Positions 10,873-21,611 of a stretch of DNA of 64,000 nucleotides are shown piece after piece (within the stretch, counting starts at the first letter, position 1; each line of letters begins with the position of its first letter). Below the pieces are notes generated by a model, which was not told the DNA's origin, made no database searches, and saw nothing but the letters and a program-made list of their open reading frames with translations. Source of the DNA: Anodontia alba (Eukaryota > Mollusca > Bivalvia > Lucinida > Lucinidae); the NCBI GenBank assembly GCA_964016985.1, contig OZ024830.1:18872387-18936386 (forward strand), in the 5' to 3' direction. The position numbers were made by a program, and so were the translations under genes.

Positions 10873-11354
10873 CAGTGTGGGGAATCCAGGTGACCAAATG
10901 ACGAGGTGCACAGAGTTTGTTACTATTTTTAGCTCCGCATCAGGTAGGATTTTTTAGAACATCGCCATTTATACCTGATGGAATTTGTTCAAATAAAGCG
11001 CTGAGTACACGGAAAATCAAGCTCTTTCTGATGGTATAAGCGCTATTATGCAATCTGGTCTGATTCTCGAGAATGTTCAGAGAATGTTTCGCATCAGAAT
11101 TCATGTACATTGTCCCGGTAGCCCAGATTGACAGCAAAAACATCCTTCGAATGTTCTCAAGAATTAGACTAGATCGCAGAATAGCACTAACACCACCAGA
11201 AAGAGCTTGATTTTCCGCGTACTCTGCTCTTTATTTGAACAAATTCCATTTGGTATGAGTGGAGATATCTTAAAAAATCCTATCTTATGCGCAGCTAAAA
11301 ATAGTAACAAACTCTGTGTACCTAGTCATTTGGTCAGATGGATTCCCCACACTG
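10873..11354. mobile_element. 482-bp long-TIR element, hAT-like ends
   Basis: Left end CAGTGTGGGGAATCCAGGTG; the right end is the inverse of CAGTGTGGGGAATCCATCTG. The arms pair for roughly 240 bp, nearly the whole element. CAGTG starts are usual for hAT transposons, but I see no clean 8-bp target duplication. No ORF. Confidence 0.8.
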
Positions 11355-11473
11355 TGAAAAACATACGTTTTTGGGTACTCATTAGAAGTGCCTCATTGAG
11401 GCACTTCTAATGAATACCCACAATATATGTTTTCATGGAGAATCAGAAAATTAATGTGGACATCCCCTCTTAC

Positions 11474-11751
11474 CATTACGAAAACACGCCCATTCAAATA
11501 TATAGAAAATTTTACTTTCAAAAAAACTGAAAATTTTCAGATAAAAATTCTGATAATTTTCATATTTCTGCTCAAAACAGATTGTTGGTAGTCGTTAGAA
11601 CCGCCTCGGTGAGGCAGTTCTAATGAGTACCCACAATCTATGTTTTTGAGCAGAAATAAGAAAAATAATGTATACCCCTGTAAACCCCAGTTTTACTATA
11701 TAAAAGTGGGGCTTAAGGGGGTCAAAATTATATAGGCATGTTTTCGTGATG
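11474..11751. mobile_element. Family G MITE, copy 1
   Basis: Ends CATTACGAAAACACGCC and GCATGTTTTCGTGATG. The inner hairpin TGAGGCAGTTCTAATGAGTA has cassette 2 arms, and an asymmetric CCCCTGTAAACCCCAGTTTT segment follows. Confidence 0.85.
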
Positions 11752-11811
11752 CCTAGAGCTATGGCTACCCCAATATTAGTTTTAACATCTCATTGAGTGT
11801 TAAAATTTGTC

Positions 11812-12010
11812 CAGGTGCCTAAATAGTTAGCGGTCCTGACAGCTATCACAAAGTTCCAGATAAGAATCTGGCTGGAGGTGCAATTCGGCTGATGACTGCA
11901 ATGCATGGTGCTTCATTGCCCGAGCCTTTCATTGTGTCCATTCCCTCATTTTGATATGACTTAAACAATGTCGAAATGGATGAAAAATACCAAATCATCA
12001 TCATTAATCA
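11812..12010 (+). repeat. Degraded SINE of family K
   Basis: Shares the body and tail of the K SINE at 32293-32495: GCTGATGACT, GGTGCTTCATTGC, GATATGACTTAAACAATGTC and CAAATCATCATCAT. The head is worn. Confidence 0.6.
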
Positions 12011-12370
12011 CTGAATGTGTTAAGATTTGCAGTTGTATTAAAACTTTTGCATGATGAGTAAACTACTCTGTTCTGTGACAGAATTCTTTAAGCTTAACAC
12101 TGTGACAGTATGAAAATATGTTTTATGCTTTCATTTTTCTTACAAAATTTCCAGTTGTTATCGAGCAGAAGTAAGGAAAAAAGTTAATTGATTGTGTGCT
12201 GATTGTTGTCTAAAACATCAACGCGACATACAGATTAGAAGATTATAAATACTATTTAATTTTTTTTTTTTTTTTTTTTTATTTTAAATTTCTGCCAAGT
12301 CATATATATTTGGTACCCCTCAGAATTGCATGTATGAAATGACTTTAGATAAAGCAAAGTTACAGAGAAA

Positions 12371-12560
12371 GTGCCTTTTTACAATCAGACAGTATTGATA
12401 TTTTTTTCTTATTTCTCCGGAAAACATACCGGGTAATTCTGTGTTGTGGGTACTCATTAGAAGCACCTCAGTGAGGCACTTCTAATGAGTTCCCACAACA
12501 GGTTTGTAAAGGAATAAAATATTTATCTGATAGTCCCTCTTATATAACCTGTAAGAAAAA
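12371..12560. mobile_element. Family E MITE
   Basis: GTGCCTTTTT... and CCCTCTTATATAAC outer parts around the GAAGCACCTCAGTGAGGCAC hairpin. A T-rich run lies just before it at 12260-12280. Confidence 0.7.
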
Positions 12561-12578
12561 ACTATGCTATAAACCACT

Positions 12579-12858
12579 CATCACAAAAACATACCTATAT
12601 AATTTTGACCCCCTCAAACCTCTATTTTATATAGTAAAACTGGGGTTTACAGGGGTATACATTATTTTTCTTATTTTGCTAAAACAACATAGATTGTGGA
12701 CACTCATTAGAACCCCCACACTGAGGCAGTTCTAATGAGTACCCACAATCTATGTTTTGGGCAGAAATGTGAAAAATATAGGAATTTTTTTATCTAAAAT
12801 TTTCCTTTATTTGGTTGTAAAAATTTCAATATATTTGAATAGTTGTATTTCCGTAATG
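12579..12858. mobile_element. Family G MITE, copy 2 (opposite orientation)
   Basis: Begins CATCACAAAAACATACC and ends TTTCCGTAATG, with the CCCCTCAAACC segment first and the hairpin GAACCCCCACACTGAGGCAG in the middle. Confidence 0.82.
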
Positions 12859-13007
12859 CTTCTCTTCTGATGAGACTCTTCTTCTTTGCTGCCTTTCAGT
12901 AATGGTAATAGCAGAATGCAACATTGTCATTAATAATGCAACTTGTTTCTGCTGTATTGGAATTGCAGGCATCGTATCTAAATTCACAGCAGGGTGCAAA
13001 ATACATG

Positions 13008-13217
13008 TTAGCCTTTACCACTCTCTGGGCATTTTCAGCAGAAGGCAAATTGATATTTTTCTTATTTTTCCCAGAAAACAGGATTTGACATTTCATGCAA
13101 ATTGTCTCCTCAGGAGACAATTTGCATGAAATGTCAAATCCTGTTTATTGGGAAAAATAAGAAAAATATTTCAAAATGTCGTCTGCTGAAAATTTTACCC
13201 AGAGTGCTAAGCGTTAA
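13008..13217. mobile_element. Family F MITE, copy 2
   Basis: Ends CCTTTACCACTCTCTGGGC and ACCCAGAGTGCTAAGCGTTAA, with a nearly perfect hairpin around GTCTCCTCAGGAGAC and cassette 2 arms. Confidence 0.85.
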
Positions 13218-13284
13218 GGTAATATAGAACATAAAGCTGAGGTAAGGCGATAATTGATGAGATAATTTTCATAAGTCTTGTTCA

Positions 13285-13469
13285 GGATGAGTATTAGATT
13301 ATAAATCTAGGGTAATTTTTCCTATTTCTGCATAAAAACATACCTTGTGGGTACTCATTAGAAGCGCTGTCACAAGGTGTTTCTAATAAGTACCCACAAC
13401 AAATGTTTTGAAAAAAGAAAAGACAATAAGAAAAACATTTGCCTGATACCTTCTGTTATTTAGAGCTAT
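13285..13469. mobile_element. Family E variant MITE
   Basis: GATGAGTATTAGATTATAAA start, hairpin GGGTACTCATTAGAAGCGCT paired with its complement, end TTTAGAGCTATG. Confidence 0.65.
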
Positions 13470-13894
13470 GTGACTAGCTGAAATGATTCCATAGCATATC
13501 CTCAGGATATGCTTTGGTTCAAAACAAAGAAAAAAAAAAATCTTACTTACAACCTAATTACAACCCATATTATCTAGCTGTTAGAATTGATATTTTTTGT
13601 TGTTTCTCTTAGAATGGCATTAGAATCAGTTTGCCCTTAAAAATTTACCATAATTACTCCAGGTATATGGACACCTCAGCTACTTACCATACTTGTTCTA
13701 AAATTTGAACAAGCCAATTTTAGTGCCTGTGGTCTGTTTCCTCACATCTCCTAGTTCTTGTGTTCTTTTACACTTTCTCTTGGAGACGGCATAAATGGCG
13801 CACAAAAACTAAGAAGCAAAAGCCAGTTCTGATGAGCTCTTTCCTCAACCCTCTAACTGTGGCAAACAAAGTTGTTAACAGGGTTCTTACACAT

Positions 13895-14160
13895 CAGAAA
13901 AATGTCAGGGAATTTTATTTTTTTTCAAGGTCAGAGAATTGTCAGAGAATTCTGTGATGTGTCAGGGAAAGCTATAATTTTGCGAAAATGTCAAAGAAAT
14001 GTCAGGGAATTTTACATTTCAGCCTGATGAAACTAGGATGTTTGGTCCTGATGTATTTTTGTTGCTAAATTCATAAAATTTCAGGCTCCGATATTGTCAG
14101 GGAAATATGAATTTATGTTGGGAGAAAAGTCAGGGGAAATGTCAGGGAATTTGTTCAATC
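13895..14160 (+). repeat. Irregular cluster of GTCAGGGAA motifs
   Basis: The motif GTCAGGGAA, with variants GTCAGAGAA, GTCAAAGAA and GTCAGGGGAA, recurs at least eight times at uneven spacing. Confidence 0.6.
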
Positions 14161-14178
14161 CTAAATGTAAGAGCCCAG

Positions 14179-14414
14179 GGCCCAGTTGTTCAAAGCGTTG
14201 TTAGCTTAACAAGCTCGTTAAGGGTCATTTCGTTAACTGTTTTAGCGGATTCAATATACAATATTCTGATATTTTTTGCTGAAAAAATGTGAGTAGCTTA
14301 GTAGCTTTTGCACTGCATTTTTTCAGCAAAAAATTTCAGCATATTTGTGTATCACTCGATTTAAATTTTAACGAATCGTAACTAAGGACATCGTTAGCTT
14401 TGAACAACTGGGCC
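14179..14414. mobile_element. Family A MITE, copy 2
   Basis: GGCCCAGTTGTTCAAAGC ends; flanked by CAG on the left and CTG on the right, which fits a CWG target. The central GTGAGTAGCTTTTGCA hairpin is partly deleted. Confidence 0.85.
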
Positions 14415-14419
14415 CTGGT

Positions 14420-14613
14420 TAAATGACCGAGTACCCTAAGCATTCAGAAAGACAGTCCTGTACAAACTGTAGATCCAGATCAGGTATCCCAGAACACGGC
14501 ATCTGATCAGGATCTACTTTGTTAGCCACATTCAGCAGTTCTATGCATAGCAACAGGAAGTAAAATTGGTAGATTCAAGGACAAATATGGTAAGGAGTTA
14601 AATGTCCAAATAC
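14420..14613. repeat. Family C MITE
   Basis: GAGTACCCTAAGCATTCAGA start, cassette 1 hairpin (GTAGATCCAGATCAG...CTGATCAGGATCTAC), ACAAATATGGTAAGGAGTTA right part. Confidence 0.65.
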
Positions 14614-14614
14614 T

Positions 14615-14828
14615 TTAACCATTGTCATGCTGAATAAATTAAGATGCCACACCTACTTCTAATTGTCACCCAATCAGATTACTTGATTTAGGCTGTTGAT
14701 ACAAATTCACATTCTTAATGACAAACAGTGCAGATCCAGATCAGTTGGCTTCTTCAGAAGCCAACTGATCTGGATCTACACTGTTTGCAAAGGCAGCATA
14801 TATCCTAGTTCAGCAGAACAAGGGTTAA
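14615..14828 (+). mobile_element. Family B MITE, copy 2
   Basis: TTAA (14615) ... TTAA (14825); ends CCATTGTCATGCTGAA and TTCAGCAGAACAAGGG. Perfect cassette 1 hairpin centred on GCTTCTTCAGAAGC. Confidence 0.87.
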
Positions 14829-14883
14829 ATAGATTAGCCTGCAACTTGGATATATTTAATTCAAATCATGCCCCAATTAAGAT

Positions 14884-15040
14884 GCTTTTATGTAAAAAAA
14901 AAAAAAATTTCAAATTTCTCCACAAAAACATGTTTGCAGATGGCCATTAGAATTGCTTCACTGACGAGGCAATTCTTAACTACAATGTATGGTTTCAGTG
15001 AGAAATAAGAAAAAATTCCATCTCACTATTATCTGAACTG
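14884..15040. repeat. Family E MITE, worn
   Basis: ATTTCTCCACAAAAACATGT arm, GAATTGC...GCAATTC hairpin, GAGAAATAAGAAAAAAT arm. Confidence 0.65.
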
Positions 15041-15216
15041 CAAATACATTGTACAGTATGGCGCCAGTGATTTTTCTGTCGAAGTTGTTAGAATAAAAAG
15101 TGGTTCTTCATGTTCATGTAGAATCTGAATGTTGACGGTAATTAAATCCAGCCGAGGTTCGTTATTTCCTTAGGGGTTTCTAACCTGGTAATGCCTTTAC
15201 AGTCTCTAGATTAGAT

Positions 15217-15670
15217 TTTCATACTTCTAGATAAGAGGAAGTATCAGGAAAATATTTTTCTTATTTCTCCACGCAAAACATATATTGTGGGTACTCTTTA
15301 GAAGTGCTGCCTTGGTGAGGTGCTTCTAATGAGTACCTACAACATTTTTTATTGAGAAATATATTTTTTCTTATTTCTCACTAAAACCATATGCTGTTAG
15401 AAGCACTATTTCTCCACAAATACGTATGTTATGGGTACTCAGCAGAAGTGACAATTCAGCACTTCCAATGAGTAACCACAACATATGTTTTATGGAGGAA
15501 CAAGTAAAATATCATTGCTTTTTGATAGAGGAAGTGCCTTTTCTGCAGCTATGGATTTTCTTTTGAAGATCAGGGCATTGATATTTTTATTGTATCTCCA
15601 CAAAAACATAGGTAATGGAGATTTGAAAAAAAAAAGTTTTATGTTTTCATGGAGAAATAGAAAAAAACAT
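15217..15670. repeat. Cluster of three joined family E copies
   Basis: CTTCTAGATAAGAGG start; hairpins at about 15285-15345, 15418-15485 and a partial one at 15595-15660; GCAGCTATGG end signature at 15545. Confidence 0.6.
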
Positions 15671-15851
15671 TCATTTCCTTTCACAACTTCTCTGAACCTC
15701 TGTTTGAACCTCTGTATCCATTACCATTTTATACCATATTGTATCAGTTTAAAAGGCAGTCATGTCAGTGTAAATGATGTATCTTTTCATTTTTTCCTGA
15801 CATTCTCTGCCACATTTAAATTTTATTCCACTTTATGTTGCAAAGATTGAT

Positions 15852-16065
15852 TTAACCTTTACCACTCTCTGCGCTATTTCAGCAGACAACAAATTGCTGA
15901 TATTTTTCTTGTTTTACCCAGAAAACAGGATCTGACATTTCATTCAAATTGTCTCCAATGGAGACAATTTGCTTGAAATGTCAACTCCTGTTTTCTGGGA
16001 AAAATAAGAAAAATATTTCAAAATGTTGTCTGCAGAAAATTTTATCGAGAATGCTAAGCATGAAA
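15852..16065. mobile_element. Family F MITE, copy 3
   Basis: TTAACCTTTACCACTCTCTG start; hairpin GTCTCCAATGGAGACAATTT; end ATCGAGAATGCTAAGCATGA. Confidence 0.83.
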
Positions 16066-16164
16066 TGAGTTGAACCATATGAAAATACATCTTCTCGGCA
16101 TGTAGAACAATGGAGGTCCAGATGAGACTGCAAATCTATACACTTTGCAAAGGAGCTGTACAGG

Positions 16165-16640
16165 AGGAGTGCTTGATAGTTCTTGGATATTTTTTCTCTG
16201 ATTCTCCATAAAAACATATATTGTTTGTACTCATTAGAAGTATCTCAGCTAGGTGATATGATTAGTACCCACAACAAATATTTTCATAGAGGAATAAGAA
16301 AACTTATCCCAGAATTATCACCAAATACTGGGGGTGGTCGGGTGTGGCGAAGGTGTCGTGTACCTTATGTCACCGGGGCGTCCATCTGATATTGGCTTAC
16401 AGTTGGGAAAGGCCTGCTATCCTTGTAGCAGGTAAGGATAGAGGGGGAATGTTTTTGTTTCTTCTGTTTCTTCACTTTCATTCCTGCTCCTCTTTCTTCC
16501 CTGTCTTTCTCTTTCATCTCCTCTACTATCTCTTTTCTCCCTTTCTCTGGGAGACGACACAAAATGACCCACAAGGGTTGACTTGTCGTTAAACCCCAAC
16601 ACAATCAATCAGTCACCAAATACTCTTCCTTAACAATTCC
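16165..16640. mobile_element. Family E variant MITE split by a J retroposon
   Basis: AGGAGGAGTGCTTGATAGTT left arm and CCAAATACTCTTCCTTAACA right arm, interrupted at 16329 by the J element and its 12-bp target duplication. Confidence 0.7.
16330..16612 (+). mobile_element. Family J retroposon, copy 1
   Basis: Flanked by direct repeats TCACCAAATACT (16318-16329 and 16613-16624). Starts G-rich, has a GGCGTCCATCTGATATTGGC body, a long pyrimidine tract, GGGAGACGACACAAAATGAC, and the 3' end TTGACTTGTCGTTAAACCCC with CAATCAATCA. The target duplications show retroposition. Confidence 0.88.
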
Positions 16641-16854
16641 AGGGTCTTTGCAGTCTTAAGAATCATTAGATACAATAGCATTTAAAGAGGTACAGGAAAG
16701 AATATGATGAGGGTATGTGCAGACAATCCTGAATCTGCATGTTTCATGCAATACTCAAGAACACACTTTCACTTGACTGGGAACAAATAATTTTAATAAT
16801 AGAACTGTATCTGCTGAGGTAGTCATTTCAGCATAGGTCCAAATATGAGACAGG

Positions 16855-17075
16855 TAACAGATAAATATTTTTCCCATTTCTACACAAAACATATGATATT
16901 GGTACTCATTAGAAGCACATAAATGAGGTGCTTCTAATGCGTATCAGAAAAAAATTGTTCTATCTGGAGCTGTGAAAATATAAATAAAAATACACAGTGT
17001 ACTGCTATTTTTTTTTTCTTCATGAAAACAAGCTGAGATTATTCATAGAATTGCCTCTCTCGATGAAGTACCCTT
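16855..17075. repeat. Two family E relics
   Basis: 16855-16975 carries the GAAGCACATAAATGAGGTGC hairpin and ends CTGGAGCTGTG. 17010-17075 is a half copy. Confidence 0.55.
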
Positions 17076-17179
17076 GAAGAGAACCCCAAATCATCCATCC
17101 ATCAATGATCATACATTGCTTGTTCCATAAGACTTATTTGACCACGTTCCAATTATATTTTTTGGTTTCTTTCTTTCAG

Positions 17180-17352
17180 ACATTTGATCATCATTGCCCC
17201 TGGGTAAACAACTGTATTGGTCGGAGAAACTATCGTTATTTCTTCTTGTTTTTATTGTCTCTAAGCCTTTTAAAAATTAGCTTATTTGTGATGTGTCTAC
17301 TCTATGTATTAGATCATAAAGAAAATATAGCCGATCGAGGCTGTATAGCAGG
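17180..17352 (+). CDS. ZDHHC5/8-like: ZDHHC5/8-type exon: DHHC catalytic tetrad and TM3
   Basis: Acceptor TTCTTTCAG ends at 17179; donor GTAAGT starts at 17353. It joins the 10600 exon on a codon boundary and ends after two bases of a codon. It encodes [20 protein letters not shown] then a hydrophobic span [20 protein letters not shown] that fits TM3. DHHC is the active-site tetrad whose cysteine takes the palmitate; [16 protein letters not shown] is the family signature. The two flanking introns are 6.4 and 4.2 kb. No lesion is seen. Confidence 0.97.
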
Positions 17353-17364
17353 GTAAGTAACAAC

Positions 17365-17637
17365 TATTGACCCGTAAAGTGCTAATCATAACTGCAATAG
17401 ATGACATTCTTAGTAATATTCTGTTTTTATTTTATAGGGAAAATAAAGCTTGACATTTCATTTGAATTGTCTGCAAAGTGAAATGTCAAACTTTATTTTC
17501 TCTGAAAACTAACAATAATAAAAAATAGCAATGATAAAAATGCCAAGCTTTATTATCTCTAAAAAAAAATAATAGATAATGAGAATAAGAAAAATTAAAT
17601 GTCATCTGCTGCAAATTTGTTTTGCAGTTTAAGGTTT
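17365..17637. repeat. F-related (F') MITE with internal duplication
   Basis: GTAAAGTGCTAATCATAACT start, GACATTTCATTTGAATTGTC hairpin, TGTCATCTGCTGCAAATTTG end. The same variant recurs at 40681, 54700 and 59147. Confidence 0.5.
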
Positions 17638-17869
17638 AATCACTTTATCAAACAAAATTTACAGACATTACAAATCTTAATGAGCAGTTGTTTTGTTTGT
17701 TTGGTTTTTTTGGGGATTTTTTTGTTGTTGTTTTTTTTTTCAGTTTTTTGTAGAAAACAAGATCTGACATTTCATTATGATTCCTGTCCGAAAGAGACAA
17801 TTTTAATGATATGTAAAACCCCATGTTAAATGTACTCTTTTGCCTAGATATTTGTTTCACAAAAGTGCA

Positions 17870-18175
17870 AAGTATAGATATGACCAAGCACTAGGTAAGA
17901 GAGGGTCACCAATTAATATTTTTCTGTGAAAATGATTAGGATAGCCTCGGGGATGTGCTTCTAATTGAGCACCCACAACGTGTATGTTTTTGTGGAGAAA
18001 AACTGATGAACATGTCCTAATAATTAGTATAAAATGGTATGCACCAAACAATATCTTTTGGGTGTTTGTTTGAATAGCCATGGTGAGGCAATTTCAGTAT
18101 GTATCTGTATGATCTTTTGGTGAAAAAATAAATGTTACCTTTTGAATACTCCTCTTATCTGGAGCTGTGTACAGT
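17870..18175. repeat. Worn family E copies
   Basis: CTAGGTAAGAGAGGGTCACC with a GCTTCTAATTGAGCACCCAC arm; a second partial copy ends CTTATCTGGAGCTGTG. Confidence 0.5.
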
Positions 18176-18479
18176 TTGCTGGCTTCCCACCTGTGAAACA
18201 GTTTAAAAATGTAATTAAGATGACTCTAGGTTATGAATCATTGTACCAAAAAACGGATTCACCTGAGCAAATACTCTTCCTTGTTTTTTTTTGTTTTTGT
18301 TTTTTCTGTAAGATACATTTGCTGAGAAATTAGAAAAAAAAATGGGGTGGGAAGGACAGTGTTGGCAGGGGGGAACAATCTGTGTAGACAGAAAAATGTT
18401 ATACCTGGGGTGCTAATGAATTGGTTGAAAATTAAACTACCGTTAGTAAATGTACCCTCTGGCATATGCAACCAGTGAA

Positions 18480-18690
18480 AACTCTGACAAGCTGGCTCAT
18501 TTGTGCAGTCTGATTAGAGTCCTTACTGTCCCCATAAAGAAACCTTAGGTCCTTGTCTATCCAAAAAGCACCCAGCACAAACTGGTCAGTCTGAGGACAT
18601 TAAGCAGAAAATGGTCAACTGAGGATATCTGGCAAAAACTGGTCAGAATTGAGGACGTCCGGCAAAAACTGGTCAGAATTGAGGATCTGC
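18480..18690. repeat. Family M relic with short internal repeats
   Basis: TGTGCAGTCTGATTAGAGTC and CTATCCAAAAAGCACCCAGC match family M. A short unit around CAAAAACTGGTCAGAATTGA is repeated at 18633 and 18664. Confidence 0.55.
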
Positions 18691-18712
18691 ATGCTGATGA
18701 GTTCACTAAGCA

Positions 18713-18903
18713 TACTGTAATAATCTGAGACAGATAGGCCTTTGCAAACAGTGTAGACCCAGATCAGACGCCGCAGAATGCGGCGTCTGATCAGGGTCTA
18801 CACTGTTTGCCATACATACAGCAATCTTTTAGACAAATCAAGAGGTAGTAGAATGATGGTAAGTAAATAATGTGTCCCAATATTTAGGGTTATAGCGGTA
18901 ATA
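18713..18903. mobile_element. Family C MITE with a perfect cassette 1 hairpin
   Basis: TGCAAACAGTGTAGACCCAG with GACGCCGC / GCGGCGTC stem, then CCCAATATTTAGGGTTATAG. Confidence 0.75.
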
Positions 18904-18951
18904 GCCAAAGGTACATTTTCTATCCAGCGGGATATATATCTACCACATTAA

Positions 18952-19225
18952 CCCTTAATAATCAGACAGTCATGCAGGCCTGAGCAAACAATGTAGACCC
19001 TGATCAGGGGCTTCATTTTGGGTCTACACTGTTTGCCACACATCCAGCAATTTTAGACACATAAAAAAGGTAGTTAAAATGGACTTGTTCATTTTGGGTC
19101 TACACTGTTTGCCACACATCCAGCAGTTTTTGACATATAAAAAAGGTAGTTAAAATGGACTTGTTCAAATTTTAGAACAGATATGGTAAGAAGATCAAGT
19201 GTCCAAATACATAAGATAAATATGG
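18952..19225. mobile_element. Family C MITE with a 76-bp internal tandem duplication
   Basis: The segment starting TTCATTTTGGGTCTACACTG occurs at 19012 and again at 19088, nearly identical. Confidence 0.72.
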
Positions 19226-19438
19226 TATCAACTGAGAAATGTAGCAAAATTTGACACAACCAGCAAGAAAAGCAACCGGCAAGAAAAGAAATGAAGAGCT
19301 CACTATATATACCTCCACTTTTCCTTGAAAGTTTGCATTTATTCAGATTTCAGTTAAATTATTTACTTACAATTGACAAAAAACACAAGGAATCACTGTG
19401 TTTAATATTTGTATTTATGTGAAGTATTTGTACCCCTG

Positions 19439-19674
19439 AGCCCAGTTGTTCAAAACTAAGGATGTCATTAGTTAACATATCATTAAAACTTTGATCGTTA
19501 AATATGGCATATAGGCTAATATTTTTGCTTAAAAAATGTGAGTAGCATTTGCAAAAGCTACTCACATTTTTTCTACAAAAATACATGTGAATTAGATATT
19601 GTACTTACTAGAACAGTTAACATTTTGACCACTAACGAGCTTGTTAAGCTAACGATGCTTTGAACAACTGGGCC
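19439..19674. mobile_element. Family A MITE, copy 3
   Basis: Ends AGCCCAGTTGTTCAAAA and CTTTGAACAACTGGGCC; flanks CTG (19436-19438) and TTG. Central GTGAGTAGCATTTGC hairpin. Confidence 0.82.
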
Positions 19675-19850
19675 TTGAACTTCTTACAATACTTGTCCTA
19701 AACAATCAGCAACTCCAGTTTGCTACCTGCTAGATAAGTGTCAAACTGTCTAGATGCTGTTTAGATGCTGCATTCTGCTGTGTCTGATCTTGGTCTTCAC
19801 TGTTTGCTTAGGACTGTCTCTCTAAATACTTCGGGTAAATATCATATGTA
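19675..19850. repeat. Family C MITE remnant next to the A copy
   Basis: TTACAATACTTGTCCTAAAC, TCTGATCTTGGTCTTCACTG and TACTTCGGGTAAATATC match family C. The A element probably inserted into it. Confidence 0.6.
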
Positions 19851-20130
19851 TACTTTGGAGTAAATTTGGTAACTGGCAAAAAGACCTTTGAACCCGTCTT
19901 AAATGCTATATAAAGAATTCGAATTCACAGGGAAGTTGGCTGATATTATATTATTTAATGGACTATGAAAAATTATTGAGGCAACAAGATTGAGTTTACA
20001 GTAAAGTGAATAAAATTGCTGTGTCATGAGAAAATTTGATTTATACTAATGCAGACTAACATGTTTGATATTGTCCTGATCAGTGTGTGAATGTCATCTC
20101 ATGTTCACTGTTTTAACCCTAAAAGTGCTA

Positions 20131-20411
20131 AGCAAATCCATTTTCTGTTTGGAGAGGGTCATTACAGTAAATGTCCCAAAATTTTGTACACTAAAGTTGC
20201 TGACAAAATAGCATATGCAAACAGTGCAGACCCAGATCAGACTGCTTCTGAAGGAGTAGTCTGATCAGGGTCTTCACTGTTTGCCATTCCTGTAAGTGTG
20301 TTAGCAGTCAACTGCATAAAAAGCAAAATTTGGGCCAAAACAATATGGAGTGGTGTTCGAAATTTAAGGACATTCACCGTAATATGTCTTGAAATACATG
20401 TAACAGTAGAC
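20131..20411. mobile_element. Family D MITE, long form, copy 3
   Basis: CATTACAGTAAATGTCCCAA ... GACATTCACCGTAATATG with a cassette 1 hairpin. Similarity to 27464-27743 continues outside these ends (TCCATTTTCTGTTTGGAGAG; CTTGAAATACATGTAACAGT). Confidence 0.78.
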
Positions 20412-20742
20412 AACATTCTGATTTTTTTTTTGCTGTTATTTTTTAAAGAAAATAAGCTTGATATTTCAAGTGAATCATCTTATGAAATGTGAAAAAATGT
20501 TTCCAGATAATGTTATCAAAAGGTAATTTGTGATAGTTTCCTATCTAAATTCTTGTGAGTATTCATTAGAATTCCCTCAGCAAGAGGATTTAAATCAGTA
20601 AAGACAAGATAGTTTTGGTACAAAAACTATCCCAAATTCTCACCCTTTATTTCCTTGTCTGGGGCTGTCCTGTTTAAACATTGCAAAGTTAATATACCGG
20701 TGGGCCTGATAGACTACAGTGATGAGCAGGAGTGTCTGGACA

Positions 20743-20955
20743 TTAACCCTTGTCCTGCTGAATAAATTAAGATGCCACGCCCACTTCTAATTTCAGCCAA
20801 TCAGATTACTTGATCCGGATTGTTGCTATAAATTCACATGCTTGATGGCAAACAGTGCAGATCCAGATCAGTTGGCTTCTGAAGAAGCCAACTGATCTGG
20901 ATCTACACTGTTTGCAAAGACAGGGTATATCCGGGTTCAGCAGGACAAGGGTTTA
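20743..20955 (+). mobile_element. Family B MITE, copy 3
   Basis: TTAA CCCTTGTCCTGCTGAA ... TTCAGCAGGACAAGGG TTTA. Cassette 1 hairpin perfect at the centre (GGCTTCTGAAGAAGCC). Confidence 0.88.
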
Positions 20956-20999
20956 GCATTTCTCATTCCAGATCACACAGATTTGCAGGCTGGTCTGGG

Positions 21000-21475
21000 C
21001 AACTTAACTCTTTACCATACTTGTCATGAAATTTGTACGTCCATCTCACTACCTTTAGATGTGTCCAAAATCTTCTAAATGAGTGAAAAACAGCATAGAC
21101 CCAGATCAGATGTCATAAATTCAGCATCTGGTCTGGGTCTACACTGTTTGCACAGGCTTCTCTGTCTAAATACTTAGGGTGGTGCGAAGGTGCTGTGTAT
21201 CTTACATCACTGGGGCGTCCAACTGATATTGGCTTACAGTTGGGCAAGGCCTGCTATCCTTGTAGTGGGTAAGGGTAGAGGGGGAATGTTTTTATTTCTT
21301 CTGTTTCTTCACTTTCTTTCCTGTTCCTCTTTCTTCCCTGTCCCTCTCTTTCATCTCCTCTACTCTCTCTTCTATCTCTTTTCTCCCTTTCTCTGGGAGA
21401 CGACACAAAATGACCCTCAAGGGTTGACGTGTCGTTAAACCCCAACACAATCAATCTAAATACTTAGGGTAAATA
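21000..21475. mobile_element. Family C MITE split by a J retroposon
   Basis: CTTTACCATACTTGTCATGA start, hairpin with CATAGACCCAGATCAGATG, right end CTAAATACTTAGGGTAAATA interrupted by J. Confidence 0.75.
21181..21455 (+). mobile_element. Family J retroposon, copy 2
   Basis: Target duplication CTAAATACTTAGGGT (21166-21180 and 21456-21470). Same body, pyrimidine tract and 3' end as the other J copies. It lies 53 bp upstream of an exon. Confidence 0.9.
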
Positions 21476-21508
21476 CAAAATTGTGTTTATTTTCTTTTTC
21501 TATTGCAG

Positions 21509-21611
21509 TATAGTAGTAATGTGTATAATAGGATTGTTGGTGATACCCGTCGCGGGATTAACTGGTTTCCATATGGTGCTAGTATCAAGAGGGAGAACAA
21601 CAAATGAACAG
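21509..21611 (+). CDS. ZDHHC5/8-like: ZDHHC5/8-type exon: TM4 and start of the TTNEQ segment
   Basis: Acceptor TTCTATTGCAG ends at 21508; donor GTTAGA starts at 21612. The first base completes the glycine codon begun in the previous exon, and the exon ends on a codon boundary. It encodes [20 protein letters not shown] then [14 protein letters not shown]: the fourth membrane span followed by the cytoplasmic RGRTTNEQ, nearly identical to vertebrate ZDHHC5/8. TTxE is a conserved motif after TM4 in DHHC enzymes. In-frame with its neighbours and undamaged. Confidence 0.95.

Larger units (their letters stand above)
10831..11770. mobile_element. Family E MITE split by two later insertions
   Basis: Starts CATAGCTACAGATAAAG, is broken at 10872 by a long-TIR element, resumes at 11355 with the GGGTACTCATTAGAAGTGCC hairpin, is broken again at 11473 by family G, and ends CTAGAGCTATGG after 11752. 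Confidence 0.75.

Noticed and set aside
10873..11354. Clean 8-bp target duplication expected for a hAT element
   Set aside because: Flanks CTCTGCAA and TGAAAAAC do not match; the hAT label rests only on the CAGTG ends.
16344..16608. Open frames on both strands rich in Phe/Leu/Ser or Glu/Arg/Lys (also at 21190, 28631 and 49055)
   Set aside because: They are translations of the pyrimidine tract of retroposon J and recur with each copy.
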